Positions 36,342 through 44,169 of a DNA stretch of 64,000 nucleotides are shown here, in pieces (positions within the stretch are counted from its first letter, which is position 1; each line of letters begins with the position of its first letter). This DNA is from Actinomadura spongiicola (GTDB taxonomy: Bacteria; Actinomycetota; Actinomycetes; Streptosporangiales; Streptosporangiaceae). The translations under genes were made by a program, and so were the position numbers. The notes beneath the pieces were generated by a model. The model was not told where the DNA came from. It was given only the letters and a program-made list of their open reading frames with translations, and made no database searches. The DNA lies in the NCBI RefSeq assembly GCF_003432485.1, contig NZ_QVNQ01000001.1:930001-994000 (forward strand), in the 5' to 3' direction.

Positions 36342-36361
36342 ATTTGCGAGAAGAAGATCCC

Positions 36362-36618
36362 ATGTCGGTACCCGTCGAGCTGGTGGCCGGACTGCACGGT
36401 GCGGCCCGGATCGCCGTCGTCGACCGGCTGCCGCGCGAGCACCGGGAGCCCTGGCGATCCACTACGACCTACGTACGATCAGGCTCGGCCTGACGGCGCG
36501 CACCGTCCGAGACGCCGCCGTCGCAAGGGAACGAGCGGTCAGCGGTCGCTGCCACGGCGACGTCGGCCCTGGGTTCGGGGCGGTGGTCGCTCCCGCAGGC
36601 ACTGATGCGATCAACTAG
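36362..36618 (+). pseudogene. N-terminal remnant of a CobW/COG0523 GTP-binding metallochaperone
   Basis: From ATG 36362 the frame reads MSVPVELVAGLHGAARIAVV then DRLPREH, and after a frame change near 36440 continues PGALAIHYDLRTIRLGLTAR, TVRDAAVARERAV, to a stop at 36618. Joined, this matches the first ~85 residues of the actinobacterial CobW-type proteins found in Zur regulons (VxxGLHxxAR...VDRLL...PGALALHHDL). Everything after that, including the CxCC metal site and the GTPase motifs, is missing. It is a truncated, frameshifted relic behind a retained Zur-like box. The 237 bases to the next gene contain nothing else recognised. Confidence 0.55.
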
Positions 36619-36855
36619 GCACATCGCCAGCTTCTTATCGGCACCATTCCGGTCCGAGACTCAGGGCCTTCAAGGGGCCGGACGACACGTCCCGCAGTGT
36701 GTGCGTTCTCGCAGGTCAGCCGTAACGATAGTGCCGCAGCGCCCGGGTGTGCCCGCATTTTCATCGTTGTGGCCGGAGAAGCAGGTTTATCTCAAAGGGA
36801 GTGGGCATATGTGAGCGTACCCCCGATGGCAGCAAGCGCGTCTCAAGGAGTATTC

Positions 36856-37347
36856 GTGACGACGCCGTCAAAGACGAGCCCTCCACCCTCTGACGAGACG
36901 ACGCGCTGGTATGTCAAGCCGTTGCGCGTCGCCGCCGTCACACTGGTTATCGGCGTGCTGTCGGTGTTCTTCTATTATGCGGCGAAGTTGACGCTCAGTT
37001 CTGTTCACGACCAGGGACAGGCCGGTGGCAACACGGATCCTGGCCGCTCGCTCCGCTTCTACCTCGACCGGCCCGCCCGAGAGGCGCTGATCCAGATCGG
37101 CGGCAATGTGGCCCTGCTCATGCCGCTGGGAGCCTTGGCCCCGACCGTCTTCACCCGCCTGCGAGGACCGCTACGGATAACCCTGGCCGGAGGTCTGGTG
37201 TCGCTGACGATCGAAACGATGCAGGGCTTGCTGGTCACCGGCCGCGCCTTCGATATCGACGATGTCATCCTCAATACGGCGGGCGTGATCATCGCGTATT
37301 TCCTGATCGGACGCAGAGCCTCTCGCCTGATCCGCGGGAAGAACTGA
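36856..37347 (+). CDS. VanZ family membrane protein
   Basis: A 163-residue membrane protein. GTG 36856 has AAGGAG five bases upstream, giving MTTPSKTSPPPSDETTRWYV. Helices are predicted at ~22-45 (VAAVTLVIGVLSVFFYYAAKL), ~88-105, ~115-130 and ~135-155. The VanZ signature is present: GGNVALLMPLGALAPTVF, then SLTIETMQGLLVTGRAFDIDDVILNTAG. VanZ-like proteins give low-level teicoplanin tolerance in enterococci, but in actinomycetes their function is mostly unknown. No van cluster is nearby. Confidence 0.85.
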   Translation: MTTPSKTSPPPSDETTRWYVKPLRVAAVTLVIGVLSVFFYYAAKLTLSSVHDQGQAGGNTDPGRSLRFYLDRPAREALIQIGGNVALLMPLGALAPTVFTRLRGPLRITLAGGLVSLTIETMQGLLVTGRAFDIDDVILNTAGVIIAYFLIGRRASRLIRGKN

Positions 37348-38271
37348 TCCGGACAAAGTCCGCGTTGCGTCGCACGACCCTTACGTCTTCCATTACGCGA
37401 CCTGCGCGGCGCCGTGCGCGTAGAGGGCCCGTCGCGGTGCTGGACGAGGCCACCGGAACTGTTGACCGAAGCCGCCAAGGATGTCAGCACCGCCACTCTG
37501 AACACCGCGGTGTATCGAGGTATCCGCCTGGGCCTGCTGGCGGCCGCACCCGCAATTACCGACAAGACAGTTGTGGCGCTGCGCCATGGTGTCCCGCATG
37601 CCGCTTCCAGCCACCGCCGGGCGGCCTCACCTTCACCTGGGCGCCGCGCGACCGCAATAACCGCACGGCCCCCTGACCCGCACGGAGCCAATTCCTGGCA
37701 GGCGCGATGCCGCCGCAGACGGTGCGGCAGTCGCCCACCGGAGAGGTCGAACATCGCGCCGTGGAGAACGAGCGACCGAGCTGCACGAGGCGTACCGCGA
37801 GCCGTGCGCGCCAGCGGAGGATCCGCCCGCCGACGGCTAACGCGCCACGCCGAGCCCGCGGCCGGGAACTGGCTGAGATCATCGCGTCCGGTGTCTGACC
37901 GCGGAGGTAGCCGTGTCCGCTGACGGACGACCAAGGCCCGCGAGGTCGGCCACCACCCGGACAGCCACATCATCTGGCAGCGCATCAGGTTCACGATCAC
38001 CACTTACGACGCCGGCGGCCGGATCACCGTGAAGGATTTCGAGCCGGTCTGGACGGGCGGTGCGATGCACTGACGAAGGGGGCGAATTCAAGCGTCCGAT
38101 AGATTCCGGCAACTCGCCACAAACAAACCGTTTGGCGCACCGATCGACCGTTCGACCGACAGCCTCTGACCGCCCTCCTGACCAGCCGCCGTGATGATGC
38201 GATGCTCCGCCCGACGACGTCGAACAGCCGCCGGGCGGCCCCGTCGCCCCGGCCAGGAAGGAGTTGCGGCG
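37348..38271. other. Long gap with decayed sequence
   Basis: There is no intact gene in these 924 bases. A carbinolamine-dehydratase tail lies at 37933-38073. Around 37460-37600 a plus frame reads LTEAAKDVSTATLNTAVYRG then IRLGLLAAAPAITDK, which looks protein-like but is unassigned. The rest has high arginine/proline content in all frames and appears non-coding or scrambled. Confidence 0.4.
37933..38073 (+). pseudogene. C-terminal remnant of a pterin-4a-carbinolamine dehydratase (PCD/DCoH-like)
   Basis: The 46 codons before the stop at 38071 read KAREVGHHPDSHIIWQRIRF then TITTYDAGGRITVKDFEPVW. HHPD, the arginine-valine strand and T-x-DAGG-x-T-x-x-D are the active-site signature of 4a-hydroxytetrahydrobiopterin dehydratases. 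An in-frame stop at 37921 and the absence of a start show that the N-terminal half is gone. Length is under half that of a complete enzyme (~95-110). Confidence 0.6.
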
Positions 38272-40140
38272 ATGCGCGCGAGACGGCGGATGACCTGGGC
38301 GAACAGAAGAAGTCGCAGCTGGCGGCTGTCCCTTGTAGCGGCGGCCGTGGTGCTGCTGGGTGGCGTCGCCGCCGCGCCCGGTGTGGCGGCCGACGCCCCG
38401 CCGAAGGCGGAGGAGTGCGAATTCAGCGTCCAGAAGGACGTCCCTGCCACTATGCGGGACGGGACGGTATTGCGCAGCAACGTGTTCACGCCGAAGGGCA
38501 ACGGCGAGTTCCCCGTCATCCTGATGCGGCTGCCCTACAACAAGGAGGGCGCCCTGAGCTTCGTCTATGGCTCCCCCGACCGTTACGCCAAGGCCTGCTA
38601 CATCGTCGTGGTGCAGGACGTCCGCGGCGAGTACAAGTCGGACGGCACCTTCTACCCGTACCGGAGTGAGGCCGAGGACGGCTACGACACGATCGAGTGG
38701 TCCGCCGCTCTGCCGCACTCCAACGGCAAGGTCGGCATGTACGGGTTCTCCTATCCGGGGCTCACGCAGTTGCTGCCCGCCACCCTCACGCCCCCGCACC
38801 TGGTCACGATGGCCCCGGCGTTCACGTCCTCCGACATCTACGACGGATGGACCTACGAGGGCGGCGCGCTGTACCAGGCGTTCATCCAGGACTGGCTGCT
38901 GAGCTTCCTCAACGGCGGAGTCATCAGCAAGCTCCCGGACGGCGCGAAGCTGCGGACGGAAATGACCCAGGCGTCGCGGGACCTGCACGCCAAGTGGTAC
39001 AAGCACCAGCCGCTGAACAACTTCCCGCCGCTGTACCCGAACGACAACCGCATCGCGCCGTACTACTTCGACTGGATCGAGCACCCGAGCGACGACGACT
39101 ACTGGAAGCGCTGGAGCATCCGCACGAGGTATCCGCAGGTCAAGGTGCCGGCGCTGAACTTCGGTGGCTGGTCCGACATTTTCCTCAACGGGACGGTGGA
39201 GAACTTCGCCGGGATCCGCGCCCAGGGCGGCTCCGAGGTCGCCCGGAAGGGCACGAAGCTCCTCATCGGGCCGTGGACGCACGGCGGCTCGGGCCGCAGG
39301 GTGGGCGACGTCGACTTCGGTCCGGAGGCGGTCGTCGCGGTGGGCGATCTGCACATGCGCTGGTTCGACCACTGGCTGAAGGGGATCGACAACGGCGTGG
39401 ACGAGGACCCGCCGGTGAAGGTCTTCGTGATGGGCGCCAACAAGTGGCGCACGGCTGACTCCTGGCCGATCCCCGGCACCGTCGACACCACGTACTACCT
39501 GCACAGCAAGGGCGACGCGAACACGGCGAACGGCGGCGGCACGCTCGATAACACCGCGCCCGCGACGAACGAGAAGGCCGACCAGTACCAGTACGACCCG
39601 GCGAACCCGGTACCGAGCGTCGGCGGCCGTTTCCAGAGCTCGGTGCCCGGCGGCCCGCGAGACCAGCGGTCCGTCGAGCAGCGGCAGGACGTGCTGGTCT
39701 ACACGACCCCGCGGCTCACCAAGGACACCGAGGTCACCGGCCCGATTTCAGTCACGCTGTACGCCAGGTCCTCGGCGAAGGACACCGACTGGACGGCGAA
39801 GCTCACCGACGTGTCCCCCGACGGCACCTCGATGCTGGTCCGGGACGGCATCCAGCGCGCCCGGTACCGGGTCTCGCTGGAGAAGCCGGAGCTGATCACC
39901 CCCGGTGAGGTCTACAAGTACACGATCAAGCTGTGGCCGACCAGCAACGTGTTCAAGGCGGGCCACCGCATCCGGCTGGAGATCTCCAGCAGCAACTTCC
40001 CGATGTACGACCGGAACCCGAACACGGGCGGGAAGTTCGGCGCCGACACGACCACGCAGCCCGCGTCGCAGACCGTCCTGCACGACCCGGAGCACCCGTC
40101 GTCGATCACGCTGCCGATCATTCCGACGCCCGTCCGCTGA
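38272..40140 (+). CDS. Secreted CocE/NonD family hydrolase
   Basis: A 622-residue exported hydrolase. A long basic start (MRARRRMTWANRRSRSW) and a hydrophobic stretch ending GVAA|DAPP form a signal peptide of ~41 residues; ATG 38272 has AAGGAG eight bases upstream. The catalytic domain shows TMRDGTVLRSNVFTPKG, VILMRLPYNKEG, VVQDVRGEYKSDG and the nucleophile elbow GMYGFSYPG. The C-terminal PF08530 jelly-roll (VTGPISVTLYARSSAKDTDWTAKLTDV) is complete. Relatives include cocaine esterase, glutaryl-7-ACA acylase and X-Pro peptidases; the natural substrate is unknown. A strong terminator follows. It is a second, extracellular member of the family represented in the 13.1 kb operon. Confidence 0.92.
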   Translation: MRARRRMTWANRRSRSWRLSLVAAAVVLLGGVAAAPGVAADAPPKAEECEFSVQKDVPATMRDGTVLRSNVFTPKGNGEFPVILMRLPYNKEGALSFVYGSPDRYAKACYIVVVQDVRGEYKSDGTFYPYRSEAEDGYDTIEWSAALPHSNGKVGMYGFSYPGLTQLLPATLTPPHLVTMAPAFTSSDIYDGWTYEGGALYQAFIQDWLLSFLNGGVISKLPDGAKLRTEMTQASRDLHAKWYKHQPLNNFPPLYPNDNRIAPYYFDWIEHPSDDDYWKRWSIRTRYPQVKVPALNFGGWSDIFLNGTVENFAGIRAQGGSEVARKGTKLLIGPWTHGGSGRRVGDVDFGPEAVVAVGDLHMRWFDHWLKGIDNGVDEDPPVKVFVMGANKWRTADSWPIPGTVDTTYYLHSKGDANTANGGGTLDNTAPATNEKADQYQYDPANPVPSVGGRFQSSVPGGPRDQRSVEQRQDVLVYTTPRLTKDTEVTGPISVTLYARSSAKDTDWTAKLTDVSPDGTSMLVRDGIQRARYRVSLEKPELITPGEVYKYTIKLWPTSNVFKAGHRIRLEISSSNFPMYDRNPNTGGKFGADTTTQPASQTVLHDPEHPSSITLPIIPTPVR

Positions 40141-40151
40141 CCCCGGCATAA

Positions 40152-40185
40152 CGGCTGGCCCGCGCCCCCCGCCGCGGGCCAGCCG
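40152..40185. terminator. Intrinsic terminator between convergent genes
   Basis: CGGCTGGCCCGCG (40152-40164) and its exact complement CGCGGGCCAGCCG (40173-40185) form a 13-bp stem with an eight-base C-rich loop, starting 12 bases after the CocE-family gene. The next 150 bases to the leftward hydrolase gene hold nothing recognised. Confidence 0.75.
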
Positions 40186-40335
40186 GAGGCCCGCACTATA
40201 TGGGGAAAGGGTTTGTGTCCGAGGTCGGGCACACACTTTGTACATAACCAGGTGTTTGCGGGTATTCCAGAATGCCTCTCGGGGCCTAAATCACGGTCAT
40301 GACTTCGAATCTCCTCGAATCCGATGAGGTTGCGC

Positions 40336-41592
40336 TCAGGCCGATATGAGGGGCCCAATCGGGAAGCGTTCGCCGAACCAGTGGGCCATCTCCTTTCCGG
40401 CGAGTGTGGCGCCGGACACCATGCCTTTATGCAGGGGCGCTCCGAAGTGGCGGCCCGGGATGCGGACGTGGGTGACGTCGGGGTGAGGCAGCAATTCGGC
40501 GAACCGTGTCGCGTCAGCGGGGAAACAGGCCTGGTCGCCGGTGAGTTCGACGATGAGGGTGGGAACGTTGACGTCGGGTGCACAGGCGGAAAGGTCGGCG
40601 CGGGTACCGTTGGCCGACCAGGTCGACAGCCATGCTTCGGGAGTGGTCAGCCGACCGAAGCCCACGACGCCATAGTTCGTGAGGTCGGGTCGCCGTCCGA
40701 ACAGAGAGCCGTAGGGCCTGTCATTGGGGTCGATGCTGAGGTCGACCGACCGGAGGTCGGCATCGGTGCGGTGAACCACGATGACTCCGGTGGCGAGTGA
40801 GGCTCGACGATCGCGGGGGTCGTCGTGGGCCTTGAAGCGCTTCCTGGCGGTCATGGAGTCGTTGACGCGTTCCCAAGCGACGGCGTCGATGCGGCCGATC
40901 CGGGCACGTTGCGCTTGGCGGTAGCGCTCGATGAACTCGGGCGCGTAGCTGGAGCTTTCCGGGGGTGGGGCGAAGCCGTTGGCCGGGTTGTAGGGGTCGA
41001 GGTCCGGGTCGACGGAGAGGGGATCGGCCTCGTCGATGACCGAGGGGTCGATCATCCGCTGGAGCAGGGCGCCTTGTCCGGGGTGCGGGGCGAACATGAC
41101 CAGGCCGTCCGCCGGCGGCATGGTGGCGTCCCGGAGCGGGACGGGTTTGCCTCCGGGAGTGGCCTCCAGGCGCGATCCGGGCTCCCGGCCGGCCTGCTGG
41201 AGGTAGAAGGCTGCCAGAGTGGCGCCGCCGGAGTGCCCGATCGCGACGACGTGCTCGAAGCCGCGGTCTCGGAGGAACAGGTGACCGGCTGCCATGTCGA
41301 GCAGCGCCTGCTCGTGCAGCAAGGTCAGGTCGTTGCCGAGCGAGCGGGCGCCTTGGGTCCAGACGGCGACCCCTCGGACGAGCAGTTCGGGCACCAGGAC
41401 GTGGTGGGAGAAGTCCTGACGTGGGTGCATCAGGAAGGCCACTGTGGTCGCCCCGGGTACGACCCGGAGCAGCCCGTTGACAGTGGCACCGTCGTGGGTG
41501 GTCAGCTCGTGGGCCGTGGTGCGGGTACCGTCGGGCACCTGGGCGGGTGCCAGATACCGGCCGGCGCCCAGGCGGTCGGCGTCGTCGCTCAT
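40336..41592 (-). CDS. Alpha/beta hydrolase of the aromatic-catabolic operon
   Basis: A 418-residue cytoplasmic alpha/beta hydrolase. VAFLMHPRQDFSHHVLVPEL forms the first strand and a His-rich oxyanion region, the nucleophile elbow is AIGHSGGATLAAFYL, and PTLIVELTGDQACFPADA carries a late acidic residue. The catalytic His is probably in the PGRHFGAP segment. The last gene of the leftward operon, its start overlaps the 81-aa ORF by four bases. In a pathway ending with maleate isomerase it could hydrolyse the ring-cleavage product or a CoA thioester. The start at 41592 (MSDDADRLG) is chosen from the ATGA overlap. Confidence 0.82.
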   Translation of the reverse strand: MSDDADRLGAGRYLAPAQVPDGTRTTAHELTTHDGATVNGLLRVVPGATTVAFLMHPRQDFSHHVLVPELLVRGVAVWTQGARSLGNDLTLLHEQALLDMAAGHLFLRDRGFEHVVAIGHSGGATLAAFYLQQAGREPGSRLEATPGGKPVPLRDATMPPADGLVMFAPHPGQGALLQRMIDPSVIDEADPLSVDPDLDPYNPANGFAPPPESSSYAPEFIERYRQAQRARIGRIDAVAWERVNDSMTARKRFKAHDDPRDRRASLATGVIVVHRTDADLRSVDLSIDPNDRPYGSLFGRRPDLTNYGVVGFGRLTTPEAWLSTWSANGTRADLSACAPDVNVPTLIVELTGDQACFPADATRFAELLPHPDVTHVRIPGRHFGAPLHKGMVSGATLAGKEMAHWFGERFPIGPLISA

Positions 41593-41834
41593 CGGGACTC
41601 CACGCGGAGTGCGTCCTTGTCGTGCTGGGTGATGATGGCGTTCTCGAGTCCGGCGACGGCGCTGTACCAGACCGCGTGGCGGCACCCCGTGGCGCGGCGG
41701 TCGATCAGGATCGGCCCGGCAGAGCTGATCCGGAAGTACGGGCCGACAGAGTCGATGGTGAGGCGGGCATCCTGTTCGGCGACGTCGAGGAAGCCCTCGT
41801 TCTCGGGGACACCGAGGACGTACATGCGGGGCAT
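41589..41834 (-). CDS. 81-residue protein of the catabolic operon, unknown function
   Basis: A small acidic-to-neutral protein (MPRMYVLGVPENEGFLDVAE...). It has no signal peptide, no membrane helix and one cysteine. It sits between the VOC enzyme (its ATG lies 2 bases after that stop) and the hydrolase (4-base overlap), so it is translated as part of the pathway operon. A beta-rich fold is suggested (YFRISSAGPILID, HAVWYSAVAG). I do not recognise a family. A small accessory subunit or a ferredoxin-like chaperone without cysteines are possibilities only. Confidence 0.65.
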   Translation of the reverse strand: MPRMYVLGVPENEGFLDVAEQDARLTIDSVGPYFRISSAGPILIDRRATGCRHAVWYSAVAGLENAIITQHDKDALRVESR

Positions 41835-41836
41835 GA

Positions 41837-42514
41837 TCAGATCAGCTCCCTCTCGTCGTCGCACCAGCCGGGCTGCTCGATCTCCCATGCGGCGGCACGT
41901 TCCACGATCAGCTCGGCCTTGCGGGCGAGCAGCTTGTCCATCGAGGGCGCTTCCCCGGCGGTGACGTCGCACAGCGCCGCGATCGTGAGCTGGGCGTCGA
42001 GGTCCTCTTGGGGGGTGACAGGCCGCAGCTGTCGAGTGATTTCGAGCATGTACCCGTTCGGGTCGTGGGTGTAGATGGACTCGATGGTCTCGTGCATCAC
42101 CTGCATCTCCACGGGCCACTCGGACTCGTCAAGCCGCCGGCGGTACTCCAGCAGGTCCTCCTCGTCGGCCACGTTGAGGGCGATGTGCCGGGAGTTCTTG
42201 AAGAACTGCGGGGTGTCGTGGGGCAGCCTGGCCCACGCGTCGCCGGGTGCGGTCTGGTCGCCGGCGGGTTGCCAGCCGAAGTAGTAGAAGAACGCGAGCC
42301 GGTCGCCGTTGCCGATGTCGAAGAAGAAGTGGACGAAGTCGGGGTGTCTTTCGGGTCCCCAGCCGGCGGCGCAGATCGAGTGGACCACGGGGAACCGCAA
42401 GATGTCGCGGTAGAACCGCACGGTGGCGTTGGGGTCGAAGGTGGGGAAGGCCGCGTGGTCGACGCCGCGCACTCGGTGGACCGGCTTGGCCTGGTCGGGG
42501 CGGTCGTGGGACAT
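41837..42514 (-). CDS. VOC superfamily metalloenzyme, candidate ring-cleaving dioxygenase
   Basis: A 225-residue protein. The VOC domain (residues ~14-160) retains a His-His-Glu metal triad: GVDHAAF, SRHIALNV and PNGYMLEITR. DFVHFFFDIGNGDRLAFFYYF lines the pocket. This triad is used by extradiol-type dioxygenases as well as glyoxalases; the phenylalanine/tyrosine-rich pocket and the catabolic context favour an aromatic substrate. The C-terminal ~60 residues are helical (LDAQLTIAALCDV... MDKLLARKAELIVE) and not part of the standard fold. Start from the ATG at 42514, with GGAGAT upstream. Para-diol-cleaving VOC enzymes such as LinE/PcpA are the nearest functional precedent I know. Confidence 0.82.
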   Translation of the reverse strand: MSHDRPDQAKPVHRVRGVDHAAFPTFDPNATVRFYRDILRFPVVHSICAAGWGPERHPDFVHFFFDIGNGDRLAFFYYFGWQPAGDQTAPGDAWARLPHDTPQFFKNSRHIALNVADEEDLLEYRRRLDESEWPVEMQVMHETIESIYTHDPNGYMLEITRQLRPVTPQEDLDAQLTIAALCDVTAGEAPSMDKLLARKAELIVERAAAWEIEQPGWCDDERELI

Positions 42515-42543
42515 GTGATCTCCTTCGGTGATCGGGCGGGTGC

Positions 42544-43299
42544 TCACTGGGTGGCGGGGACGCTGTCGGCGCGCAGCAGCGAGCCGGCCGCCGGGATCTC
42601 GACGGGTAGGCCGAGGCTGCGCAGGATCGAGTACGCGCCGGCGGTGGCCGCGGAGAGGACCGGGAGTCCGAACTCGTCCTCGGCGGCCTGGACGAGATCG
42701 AGGGAGGGCATCTGCACGCAACAGGAGAGCACCAGAGCGTCGAGGTCGGTCAGGTCCATGCGGCGTGCGGCCTCGAGCACCCGGTCGCCCGGGATGCACC
42801 CGACCTCCCTGTTGTCGGCGACCTCAAGCGCGCGCCAGTCCGCGACCTGGACGCCCTCGGCCTCGATGTAGGCCACGACCTGCTTGGCCAGCGGCTTCAT
42901 ATACGGCATCACGAGCGCCACGCGTTCGGCCTGGAGCGCCCCGAGGCCGTTGAGCAGGGCGCCGGCACTGGACAGGACCTTGGTCTCGGAGCCGCCGGAT
43001 CCGAGTTGTTCGGCGATGCGAGACTCGGCGTGGCGGTGGTGGCCGGGGCCCATCGCCATGATCGCGACGAGGCAGGCGTAGAGGACCGCATCGACACCGG
43101 CGTCGCCGATCTCGAGGACGCAGCGCTCCCGCTGGGTGTTCATCGCGCGCAGTTCCTCTCGAGTGACGGCGTGCATCCGCATCCGGGAGGAGTGAAACGA
43201 GAATTCGATCCCCGTCCGCCGCAGGATGCGGGGGATTTCGGTCTCGACGGTGACGTTGGTACTCGGCACGATGAGACCGACGCGGTGGGGTGTGGACAC
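42544..43299 (-). CDS. maiA: Maleate cis-trans isomerase
   Basis: A 251-residue Asp/Glu-racemase-superfamily enzyme that converts maleate to fumarate. It starts at GTG 43299 (MSTPHRVGLIVPSTNVTVE), preceded by GGAGA. Both catalytic cysteines fall exactly where they are in the characterised Nocardia farcinica maleate isomerase: Cys76 in VLYACLVAIMAMG and Cys194 in VLSCCVQMPSL. The VPSTNVTVETE loop binds the carboxylates. Known maleate isomerases end pathways that pass through maleate, such as nicotinate and some gentisate routes. Its presence in this operon tells that the ring-cleavage route here yields maleate. It is transcribed with the TetR gene upstream (129-base gap) and the VOC gene downstream. 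Confidence 0.9.
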   Translation of the reverse strand: MSTPHRVGLIVPSTNVTVETEIPRILRRTGIEFSFHSSRMRMHAVTREELRAMNTQRERCVLEIGDAGVDAVLYACLVAIMAMGPGHHRHAESRIAEQLGSGGSETKVLSSAGALLNGLGALQAERVALVMPYMKPLAKQVVAYIEAEGVQVADWRALEVADNREVGCIPGDRVLEAARRMDLTDLDALVLSCCVQMPSLDLVQAAEDEFGLPVLSAATAGAYSILRSLGLPVEIPAAGSLLRADSVPATQ

Positions 43300-43428
43300 G
43301 GTGTCTCCTTTTGCGCACAACCCGGCAAACAGCTTTGTCGATATTGCAACAGAAATGTCAGCGGAGGGTGTGCGAGATCGATCTCTCAGCAGGGCTGGGA
43401 CGGGTAGGAGGGCCGCGGTGGCCGGGAT

Positions 43429-44169
43429 TCAGCGGCGGGGTGCGATGCGGTCGAGAATCATGCGGATCTCCTCGACGGAGCGCACGGTCTCGGCTGAGGT
43501 GCTCGCCGACCCTTGGGCGAGGAGCATGTTCTGGGCGAGGTCGGTGACGGTGGCGACGGTCTCCTCGACGTCGGAGTCGCGGGAGAACCACCAGGCGACC
43601 CAGTTGCACATGCCGAGCAGGGACAACGCCGCGGTCCGGGCGTCGACCTGGCGGAACTCACCGCTGTCGATGCCGGCTTCGATGATCGCCATGACCTCGC
43701 GCAGAATCTTGCGCCTGGCCTCGCGATGCTCGCTGCCGACAGGTTCGGGCAGGACCGTCTCGGAACGGTCGAGGATCCGGAACTGGTCAGGGTGTTCGGC
43801 GCGCTGGCGCACCAGAAGGGCGACGACGTCGCGCAGCTTCTCGGTGGGCGACAGGTCGGCGCGCGCCGTGAGCCGCTCGAGCACGTCGGCCAGCCCCTGG
43901 CTGACCTGCTCCACCAGCATGGTCAGCAGCTCTTCCTTGCTGCTGACGTAGTTGTACAGCCCCGGCCGGGAGATCCCCAGCGCCTTGGCGATGTCGAGGA
44001 GGGTGGTCGACTCGTACCCCTTCTCGGCGAACAGCGCCGTGGCGGTGTCGAGAAGCTCGGAAGTGACCAGTTGCCGACTCAGGGCACTGCGCGGTTCCTT
44101 GGGGGCGGGTGCCTGGGCCATGCTGGCAGTGTACTGAGTCGTCTTCGGGGTGCCGGACGCGATGGTCAT
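43429..44169 (-). CDS. TetR/AcrR family regulator of the catabolic operon
   Basis: A 246-residue repressor-type regulator. Residues ~30-85 form the DNA-binding helix-turn-helix: LLDTATALFAEKGYESTTLLDIAKALGISRPGLYNYVSSKEELL. The rest is the helical ligand and dimer domain (EHREARRKILREVMAIIEAG, LSLLGMCNWVAWWF), long-family size. The ATG at 44169 overlaps the hydroxylase stop by four bases, an unusual position for a regulator inside the operon it probably controls. It may sense the aromatic acid or its CoA ester. Confidence 0.9.
   Translation of the reverse strand: MTIASGTPKTTQYTASMAQAPAPKEPRSALSRQLVTSELLDTATALFAEKGYESTTLLDIAKALGISRPGLYNYVSSKEELLTMLVEQVSQGLADVLERLTARADLSPTEKLRDVVALLVRQRAEHPDQFRILDRSETVLPEPVGSEHREARRKILREVMAIIEAGIDSGEFRQVDARTAALSLLGMCNWVAWWFSRDSDVEETVATVTDLAQNMLLAQGSASTSAETVRSVEEIRMILDRIAPRR

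Noticed and set aside
37650..37830. Minus-strand sequence SLVLHGAMFDLSGGRL suggesting a carbonic anhydrase tail
   Set aside because: The resemblance is limited to one strand, and neither zinc motif is found nearby.
37379..37930. Plus frames between the VanZ gene and the PCD relic
   Set aside because: They are protein-like in short patches but have no start site, no family match and several stops; treated as decayed sequence.
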